In this document: in pieces, positions 17,066 through 22,071 of the stretch | How the letters are laid out: each line of letters opens with the position of its first letter | Numbering within the stretch: the first letter of the stretch is position 1 | Assembly: GCA_016278415.1 (NCBI GenBank) | Contig: JADQBV010000275.1 | Coordinates: 1 to 22,071, forward strand | Source: Halanaerobiales bacterium | GTDB taxonomy: Bacteria; Bacillota_F; Halanaerobiia; Halanaerobiales; DTU029 | Reading direction: 5' to 3' | DNA: 22,071 nucleotides | Notes under the pieces: model-generated | What the model was told of the DNA's origin: nothing | Database searches by the model: none | The model's input: the letters and a program-made list of their open reading frames with translations, nothing else | Position numbers and translations under genes: made by a program

Positions 17066-17151
17066 TCTTCTAATATTCTCTGATCATTGTTGTCCTGTAT
17101 ACTGTCTGTGGTTCTTCCTGTTATAAACTCAACTTTATTTCCATACAAATT

Positions 17152-17191
17152 AAAAAAACTGTCGATAATGAATATTATCAAACAGCTTTTT
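17152..17191. terminator. Bidirectional terminator between the regulator and GH5 genes
   Basis: CTGT plus GATAAT (17159-17169) pairs with ATTATC plus ACAG (17174-17185) around a GAAT loop. The plus strand follows with five Ts (17187-17191). The minus strand follows with seven Ts (complement of 17152-17158). It serves both converging genes. Confidence 0.75.
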
Positions 17192-17259
17192 CATTAATAA
17201 AGTCAGGCTTTAATTTTTCTCTTCTTAAAAATTATTCTTGCTAATAATAATAAATATCA

Positions 17260-18291
17260 CTACTTATTGCTAACTACTTCAATCAATTCCTCGCTAACAA
17301 TTTCACCTTCATTATTAAGCAAATCAAAACTCATACCCTTATAACTCCATACCGCTCGACCAATTCCCAGTTCTCTTAAAATACTTATAAAGTCCCTATG
17401 CCATCGTATCCTGCTAATTGTTGGCGCATGGGATATAACACCAAACTCTCCACAATATACTTCCCTACCTGTCTCTTCTATAAACTCAACAGCTGGCTGC
17501 ATATAATCCCTTAACATTTTTTTGTTAATCTTCACATCCCTGTGAGCACCAGCCCATTCTTTATGTTGAGGATGATCGGCAATAAACTGATCCAGGTTAA
17601 TAAACTCTCCTGGATATTCCAGTGTTTGATTATAATCCCTGGGCAGATCAGACCAACTAGCTTTCTGGTGTGTATAAAGAAAAGGATGGTAATAATGAAA
17701 TGTATATATAACATTGGGATCATCAACTAAATCAATGTTTTTAAGTTCAGTTATAGAATTATAATTATTACCACCATAAATAATCTTTCTACTATCATCG
17801 AGTTCTCGTATAGCAGTGATTGTTTCATGGGCAAGCTTGTTCCATCTTTCACTGTCTGGTTCAACCACCTCATTTAACAATTCCAGTACCAGGTTTTCAC
17901 CTTCATCCTGATACCTTTCAGTTATATATTTCCAGAGGCTAATAAACCTTCTTCTCATTTTTGGATCATCAAATAAGCAGTTTGAATCTAATGAGCCAAA
18001 ACTATATCCAGGTGCCTTATGTAAATCCAGGATTACATTCAAATTATTCCTCTTACACCATTCAAGGCAGTTGTCTATATATGAGAAACCTCCTTCTTTA
18101 TAGAAAAATGGATTATTATCATCCTCTAATACAGGATAATCAACAGGTAAGCGGACATGGTCCATACCCCATTCTGCTATTCTTGCTATATCACCTTCAG
18201 TTATAAATTCGTCAAAATGCTTTTTCCCTTTATCTCCATACTGAGATATCCAACCACCAAGATTTACTCCAACATTATAACCTTCCATCAT
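17260..18291 (-). CDS. GH5 endoglucanase, CelC-like
   Basis: This 343-aa enzyme is the same length as Clostridium thermocellum CelC and matches what I recall of it throughout (NLGGWISQY, DHVRLPVDYP, YIDNCLEWCK, NEVVEPDSERWNKL, GGNNYNS, YCGEFGVI). It folds as a TIM barrel. Glu141 in LELLNEVVEPD is the expected acid/base and Glu282 in YCGEFGV the nucleophile; His91 and the HYYHPF stretch line the site. It has no signal peptide, so it is probably cytoplasmic and acts on imported beta-1,4 or mixed beta-1,3/1,4 gluco-oligosaccharides. GGAGG lies 9 nt upstream of the ATG. It has its own likely promoter region (18330-18419) and converges with the lacI-family gene. A beta-mannosidic specificity, common elsewhere in GH5, is not excluded but is less likely. 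Confidence 0.92.
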   Translation of the reverse strand: MMEGYNVGVNLGGWISQYGDKGKKHFDEFITEGDIARIAEWGMDHVRLPVDYPVLEDDNNPFFYKEGGFSYIDNCLEWCKRNNLNVILDLHKAPGYSFGSLDSNCLFDDPKMRRRFISLWKYITERYQDEGENLVLELLNEVVEPDSERWNKLAHETITAIRELDDSRKIIYGGNNYNSITELKNIDLVDDPNVIYTFHYYHPFLYTHQKASWSDLPRDYNQTLEYPGEFINLDQFIADHPQHKEWAGAHRDVKINKKMLRDYMQPAVEFIEETGREVYCGEFGVISHAPTISRIRWHRDFISILRELGIGRAVWSYKGMSFDLLNNEGEIVSEELIEVVSNK

Positions 18292-18329
18292 TTATTAATT
18301 CCTCCCAATTATTTTTTTCATTTAATATA

Positions 18330-18419
18330 ATTATACGATATTTTACTAGATTTTCCTGCAAATAATATGAAATTACTAAAAGTCACTAGCTTTGCATAAA
18401 CTTTTTTAAAATTTGTCAA
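18330..18419 (-). promoter_or_regulatory. Possible promoter region of the GH5 gene
   Basis: A perfect minus-strand TATAAT lies at 18335-18330, giving a leader of about 30 nt, but its -35 at 17 bp is poor. A perfect TTGACA lies at 18419-18414, but its -10 partner (TGCAAA at 17 bp) is weak. Either may be used. No TTTTCCGAAAA site is present, so control by the neighbouring LacI protein is not evident here. Confidence 0.25.
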
Positions 18420-18558
18420 GTACCAATTATTGATAAAGATTATTATCTACCGAATATTCACACATATCTTTTCTCTGACTATAGAAAAAAGAAGCAATAT
18501 TTTTTCCTTCGCTTTAACTGCTTTCTACTACTTTTGAATTATGCTTCCCTGGGTATCT

Positions 18559-19707
18559 TTAATCCTTTTTCAAACTATCATAAAACTCTTTTATTCTCTT
18601 CTTAACTGCCCCTGTTAATGGAGGACATCCCGGTTCAAAAACCCCTTTACCAAAATACCCCTTAGCACAGTTACCGTAAATCAAATTACAATCTCCCTCA
18701 AGTTCCCCTGGGTAACTTTTTCCTGTTATTAAGTTGATTTCCTCAAGTAAATCAGGGTTTTCAACTACATTCTCCTGATAAAAGGCAAATATTCCATTTA
18801 CCAATGCCCTTCTACACCTCTCACAGGCATTATCAGAATATATGTTCAAGATATCTTTGTATTCTTCTTCATAATCTGCCACTTTAGGCAAATCAAAGCC
18901 ATATTCAATTAATTCCCCATCTATACTTATTTTATTTAAGTCCATCTCACCTAATCCAGCATTTGCTGCCAATACAACAGGATTTATATCCTCAGCTTGA
19001 TATCCGATAATCTTTGCAGCTACTGCATCTAGAGCAACAGAATCACTTGAAGCCATTATAAAATCAGTTTTCAAAGGCTGACCACCATTGGCTGGAAAAC
19101 TCCCCTGTAAAGAATATATAGCATCAGTAATTATTAAATCAATTTTAATAGTTCTATTTAAATCAACAATAGCCTCATCAAGACCTGCCAAATGTACCAA
19201 TCTAGTAATATTTCTCGGCAGGAATCCCATTACATTTTTCAAAGCATTTGAAATATTAGTTAAGACATGAGTACGCAGACCGGGCATATTAATAACAAAA
19301 TCAGCTTCATCTACTACTTTCGCGATTGGGAGAGGAAAATTAATAACATAATTTCCATCCTTAGGATCTACTAAGATAAACTCTTCATCATCAAGGTTAA
19401 CTACCCTTGCATATTTATAAATATCCTGATATCCATAATCTTTAAAAACATTCTCAATATTACCATTGCGCTCACCTACAGTTACTACTGCACCTAATTC
19501 ATGGAGCCTTTTTGATATTGCCAAAACTAAACCAGGATGGGTTGTCCGGCCAGTTTCAGGACTTTCATTAAGGAACATATTTGGTTTAATAAAAATCCTA
19601 TCACCTTTAGCTACAAGTTTATCAAGTCCACCCAATCTTTCCAATAATTTATCTACTGAGTTTTCAATAGAATTTTCATCACAATTTTCTATTATAACTT
19701 TGCTCAT
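18559..19707 (-). CDS. DUF362 domain protein with C-terminal cysteine cluster
   Basis: This 382-aa protein begins MSKVIIENCDENS. An ATG three codons earlier (19716) abuts the GAGGAG ribosome binding site, so I chose 19707, which lies 9 nt from it. The DUF362 core shows IFIKPNMFLNESPETGRTTHP, VINMPGLRTHVLTNISNALKNVMG, LIITDAIYSLQGSFPANGG and SSDSVALDAVAAKIIG. The C-terminal part carries Cys295 and Cys298 (CERC), then Cys340, Cys347 and Cys361 (GNCAKGYFGK, PGCPP), a spacing that could bind an Fe-S cluster or Zn. The family's biochemical role is not established to my knowledge; members are often linked to ferredoxin-like domains. It lies 93 bp after the isomerase-like gene, probably in one transcript, which suggests a shared sugar or redox step. 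Confidence 0.88.
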   Translation of the reverse strand: MSKVIIENCDENSIENSVDKLLERLGGLDKLVAKGDRIFIKPNMFLNESPETGRTTHPGLVLAISKRLHELGAVVTVGERNGNIENVFKDYGYQDIYKYARVVNLDDEEFILVDPKDGNYVINFPLPIAKVVDEADFVINMPGLRTHVLTNISNALKNVMGFLPRNITRLVHLAGLDEAIVDLNRTIKIDLIITDAIYSLQGSFPANGGQPLKTDFIMASSDSVALDAVAAKIIGYQAEDINPVVLAANAGLGEMDLNKISIDGELIEYGFDLPKVADYEEEYKDILNIYSDNACERCRRALVNGIFAFYQENVVENPDLLEEINLITGKSYPGELEGDCNLIYGNCAKGYFGKGVFEPGCPPLTGAVKKRIKEFYDSLKKD

Positions 19708-19800
19708 GTTTTTCATCTCCTCGAATAAGATATAGAATGTCTAAAAGACAGAGGCGACTATACTTCCCTTCACTCATCTGGTTTAGGCATTTGTACTATG

Positions 19801-20622
19801 CTAAATTATATCCAAACTACTCATATACTGACGCATCTTCATAGCATATTGTATAATAGCTATATCAGCCTCTTCTATCTCCGGATGCCAGGTTTTCTCC
19901 CATTCAAGTGAAAGATAACCCTGATATTTCCTTTCCTTAAGTAATTGTAATAAATCTTCTAATGGCAATAAGCCAGCAGCCAGTAAGACATAGTGGTCTT
20001 CTCGCTCATCAGAAAAGCTAAGCCAATCTTTGAAATGTATATGATATATATAGTCATTTAAATGCTCCATTGTAGTTGCAATATCTTCTCCAGCCCTAAT
20101 AGAATGAGCAACATCCCACAGCACACCACAGTTATCAGTCTGACTCTTTTCATATATTTTTTTTACTTCTTTACCTTTACTTAATACATCATGGGTCTCC
20201 AATAAAACCTTTACACCCTTTTCACCAGCAAAATCATCTACCTGAACAAAAGCCTCAGCTATCCATTCGATTACCTGTTCCAATTGATAAGGGTTGTCAG
20301 CATCTGAGCCAAATGTCCTTACATATGGTGCACCTACATCTGAAGCTAATTCTATCATTTCCTTCAATTCATCAATATTCTGCTGTCTTATTTCAGGGTC
20401 ATCATTATTAAACCTGGAATATGCAGTCACACATGGTATTTCCAGATTATTTTCTAAAAATAGTTTTTTCAATTCCTGACGTTCTGCTTTACTATAATCT
20501 TTACTAATATGAGGGGCCTTACCCCTTAACTCTACACCATCATATCTGTTTTCTGCCGCATATTTGACGATTTTATTTATATCCCAATCAGGACAAGCCA
20601 ATGTACTATATGATAACTTCAT
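19801..20622 (-). CDS. Sugar phosphate isomerase/epimerase-like TIM-barrel protein
   Basis: This 273-aa cytosolic protein is of the xylose isomerase-like / AP endonuclease 2 barrel family. The expected metal ligands are visible: Glu142 (LLETHD), Asp170 (LWDVAHS), His196 (HIHFKDW) and Glu240 (LSLEWEK). It starts MKLSYSTLACPDWD, as many sugar isomerase/epimerase members do. An in-frame GTG at 20631 lies within the ribosome binding site AGAGGTG, so the ATG at 20622 is preferred. Members interconvert or dehydrate sugars and inositols, so the exact reaction cannot be named. It precedes the DUF362 gene, and a DUF2264 (GH154-like) gene lies upstream beyond a palindromic element. That makes a role in catabolism of a released acidic or keto sugar plausible but unproven. 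Confidence 0.88.
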   Translation of the reverse strand: MKLSYSTLACPDWDINKIVKYAAENRYDGVELRGKAPHISKDYSKAERQELKKLFLENNLEIPCVTAYSRFNNDDPEIRQQNIDELKEMIELASDVGAPYVRTFGSDADNPYQLEQVIEWIAEAFVQVDDFAGEKGVKVLLETHDVLSKGKEVKKIYEKSQTDNCGVLWDVAHSIRAGEDIATTMEHLNDYIYHIHFKDWLSFSDEREDHYVLLAAGLLPLEDLLQLLKERKYQGYLSLEWEKTWHPEIEEADIAIIQYAMKMRQYMSSLDII

Positions 20623-20719
20623 TTTATTCACCTCTATTAATTTTTTTGTTACTTAATCAAATATCAAACTTAATTTATTTATGCTTGGATTTACCTGGTT
20701 AGCCATTTGCTGAATAAGC

Positions 20720-20789
20720 GTTTCACTGCCCTCTTCTATCTTAAACGCAATGTTGAGGCCAGTATTAGCGAATCGACTTGCGTCAAAAA
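20720..20789. repeat. Direct repeat copy A within element 2
   Basis: It begins GTTTCACTGCCC and ends CGTC-AAAAA. By eye it matches copy B (20833-20900) at roughly 70% with small gaps; shared blocks are ACGCAA, GGCCAG, ATCGA, CGTC and AAAAA. Copy A can fold on itself through ACGCAA (20745-20750) and TTGCGT (20778-20783). Confidence 0.65.
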
Positions 20790-20832
20790 GCTCCAGCCTC
20801 GCATGGAAGGCTATGAATGGTTAACAAAATCT

Positions 20833-20900
20833 GTTTCACTGCCCCTTCATTATATACGCAAAGTCGGGCCAGCACTAGGCCATCGAGGCCGTCGAAAAAA
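20833..20900. repeat. Direct repeat copy B within element 2
   Basis: This is the second copy of the about 70-bp unit, offset by 113 bp. The first 12 bases are identical to copy A. It lies inside the inner AACAAAATC stem, whereas copy A lies outside the AAAAAGCT stem, so the unit occurs at two levels of one nested structure. Confidence 0.65.
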
Positions 20901-21094
20901 GTGAGTTTGAAATGATTTATATTTTATCAAATTTACCTTGTTTTGATTATGGCGAAAGCCAATTTGATTTTTTGTTATTCATAGCCTGGAAGAGAAGCTG
21001 GGAATTAGCTTTTTTCCGTGCATGAAGTTTTGGTTAACCAGGCTTTATGCGTTAATTTATCTGAGAAGCTTGGGTTACTTACCCATACTTCTAC

Positions 21095-22071
21095 TTAAAT
21101 TCTCGAAACAGGACCTGGAAGTGATACTTCTATCTCTTCTTTGCCCCAGGTTATTATGAAGTTATTATTTTTCTGTCTGCAAAACACCTTATGTTGACTT
21201 TGGTTTTCTTTTAAGCCGGCATCTACTTTAAAAATCATAGGAACCAGTGGACGTATTTTATTTTTTGATTCCCATAATGGATATGAACCGGGACGTTTAT
21301 GATATATATCTTCACCTGCTGTAACTGAAGTCTTATTCCCCTCTGGACCGAAAATTTTCTCCAGCACAGAATAAGTGTCTCCATTATCAAGTGAAGCAAT
21401 TCCAGCAAATCTTATAAATAGTGGGGTTGCAGCATTATGATAAATGACATAGACTTCACCTTCCTCAAATAAAAGGTGATGAGTAGTCATAAAACACCTA
21501 TACTCATTTTCTAACTCTATATCCCAGCTGCTAACACAGTGTTTTTCATTTGTCTTTAATTTGCGTGGGTCAGTACGATATAGCCAGTTTTTCCCATCTG
21601 TAGATATCCCACTCTGGTTAGGATGCTCATCATTACCATCACCTACTAGAAATAATCCTGTCTGTGTTGAATAAGAGTGTTGATAATATTTAATAGATCT
21701 CTGCCACCTATCACCACTGAAGGCATTATTAATATTATAAAACCTGACACCCCTTTTAGGTGATTTCTTCAATACTGCACCATGTTCAAGTACTGCAGTA
21801 CCATTATCTATATCCTTTTCTTCAACCTGCCAGAACTGGTGTCCTTCGGGTAAGAGTAGGCTAGAAAAACCATGACAGGCAAAGTACTGAGCCCCATAGT
21901 CAAGATATGTTTCTTTCAATTTTTTATTTTCCCCAAAATATCCAGGTGTTAGTAGACCATTTTTATTAAGACAGTTATTATCAAAAAATAATTTAAGGGT
22001 ACGATCTATTATCCCCCTAGCCAGTCCTAATTCAGGTGACCACATATCATTGGCTATCATCCATCCAATAG
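21095..22071 (-). CDS. DUF2264 family protein, GH154-like (C-terminal part, truncated by window edge)
   Basis: The frame is open to the right edge, and codons before the Met at 22060 read IGW, so this Met is probably internal and the true start lies outside. About 325 residues are visible. Features matching what I recall of DUF2264 proteins are WMIANDMWSPELGLARGIIDRTL, LTPGYFGENKKLKETYLDYGAQYF and LLLPEGHQFWQVEE. These would belong to the (alpha/alpha)-barrel and the beta-rich C-terminal part. GH154, built on this family, has been linked to beta-glucuronidase activity; I state that from memory. No export signal can be judged because the N-terminus is missing. The gene is followed by element 2, then the isomerase-like and DUF362 genes on the same strand, consistent with a sugar-acid release and processing module. 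Confidence 0.75.
   Translation of the reverse strand, partial: IGWMIANDMWSPELGLARGIIDRTLKLFFDNNCLNKNGLLTPGYFGENKKLKETYLDYGAQYFACHGFSSLLLPEGHQFWQVEEKDIDNGTAVLEHGAVLKKSPKRGVRFYNINNAFSGDRWQRSIKYYQHSYSTQTGLFLVGDGNDEHPNQSGISTDGKNWLYRTDPRKLKTNEKHCVSSWDIELENEYRCFMTTHHLLFEEGEVYVIYHNAATPLFIRFAGIASLDNGDTYSVLEKIFGPEGNKTSVTAGEDIYHKRPGSYPLWESKNKIRPLVPMIFKVDAGLKENQSQHKVFCRQKNNNFIITWGKEEIEVSLPGPVSRI

Larger units (their letters stand above)
20694..21042. repeat. Long imperfect palindrome, element 2 (349 bp)
   Basis: Nested arms pair in order from outside in: CCTGGTTAGCCA (20694) with TGGTTAACCAGG (21031-21042, one wobble); AAAAAGCT (20785) with AGCTTTTT (21007-21014); CCAGC (20793) with GCTGG (20997-21001); AGGCTATGAAT (20808) with ATTCATAGCCT (20977-20987, perfect 11 bp); AACAAAATC (20823) with GATTTTTTGTT (20966-20976, two extra Ts). 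Two internal hairpin-forming direct repeats sit in the left half. Layout and blocks match the element at 1660-1869. It fills most of the 472-bp gap between the DUF2264 and isomerase-like genes. A 65-codon frame crossing it is not credible as a gene. Confidence 0.7.

Noticed and set aside
16843..17181. 112-codon minus-strand frame overlapping the LacI gene
   Set aside because: It is antisense to a clear regulator gene and crosses its terminator; a shadow frame.
18485..18547. Possible terminator after the DUF362 gene
   Set aside because: Six-base arms GAAGCA/TGCTTC with a following T6 exist on the minus strand, but the loop is about 45 nt, too large for a convincing terminator.
20707..20904. 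65-codon open frame on the plus strand
   Set aside because: It runs through the stems and direct repeats of element 2, has no ribosome binding site, and its sequence is explained by the palindrome.

Overview
The window looks like a carbohydrate-uptake locus from a low-GC, anaerobic Firmicutes-type bacterium. I lean towards the diderm order Halanaerobiales. The reasons are A/T-rich DNA, strong GGGGG/GGAGG ribosome binding sites, and four exported proteins (two solute-binding proteins, a DUF5696 protein, an NHL-propeller protein) whose signal peptides all lack a lipobox Cys. The placement is inference; no rRNA or marker gene is present.

Layout, left to right. (i) 1-1460, minus: 5' part of a CheA-like PAS-Hpt-HATPase signalling protein that runs off the left edge. 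(ii) 1461-2045: intergenic DNA with a dyad centred on a possible -10 box, a 210-bp imperfect palindrome (element 1) and a strong terminator for the transport operon. (iii) 2046-15599, minus: an eight-gene operon. In transcription order it encodes an NHL-TPR-Yip1 membrane protein, a DUF5696 exported protein, two ABC permeases, a 436-aa solute-binding protein, a 991-aa solute-binding protein with two extra N-terminal beta-rich domains, and two more permeases. No ATP-binding subunit is encoded, so a shared ATPase from elsewhere is presumed. (iv) 15600-16033: divergent regulatory region with three copies of the odd palindrome TTTTC-C-GAAAA, one on the predicted operon start and one just upstream of the lacI -35. 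(v) 16034-17065, plus: LacI-family regulator, ending in a bidirectional terminator. (vi) 17260-18291, minus: GH5 endoglucanase very like Clostridium thermocellum CelC. (vii) 18559-20622, minus: DUF362 protein and a TIM-barrel sugar phosphate isomerase/epimerase-like protein. (viii) 20694-21042: a second, larger palindrome (element 2) built like element 1. (ix) 21095-22071, minus: C-terminal part of a DUF2264 (GH154-like) protein entering from the right edge.

How it may work together (inference): oligosaccharides, plausibly beta-glucan-derived given the CelC-like enzyme, are bound by two periplasmic binding proteins and imported by two permease pairs. They are cleaved by the GH5, and perhaps by the DUF2264 and DUF5696 proteins. 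The LacI regulator would repress the operon and itself through the TTTTCCGAAAA sites. In C. thermocellum, celC lies with a LacI-family regulator (GlyR3) that responds to laminaribiose, which gives a concrete hypothesis for the inducer.

The most unusual structure is the pair of long palindromes. They share layout and short sequence blocks, but their stems differ in sequence while staying paired. That suggests an interspersed structured-RNA or fold-back DNA family that I cannot match to a named class.
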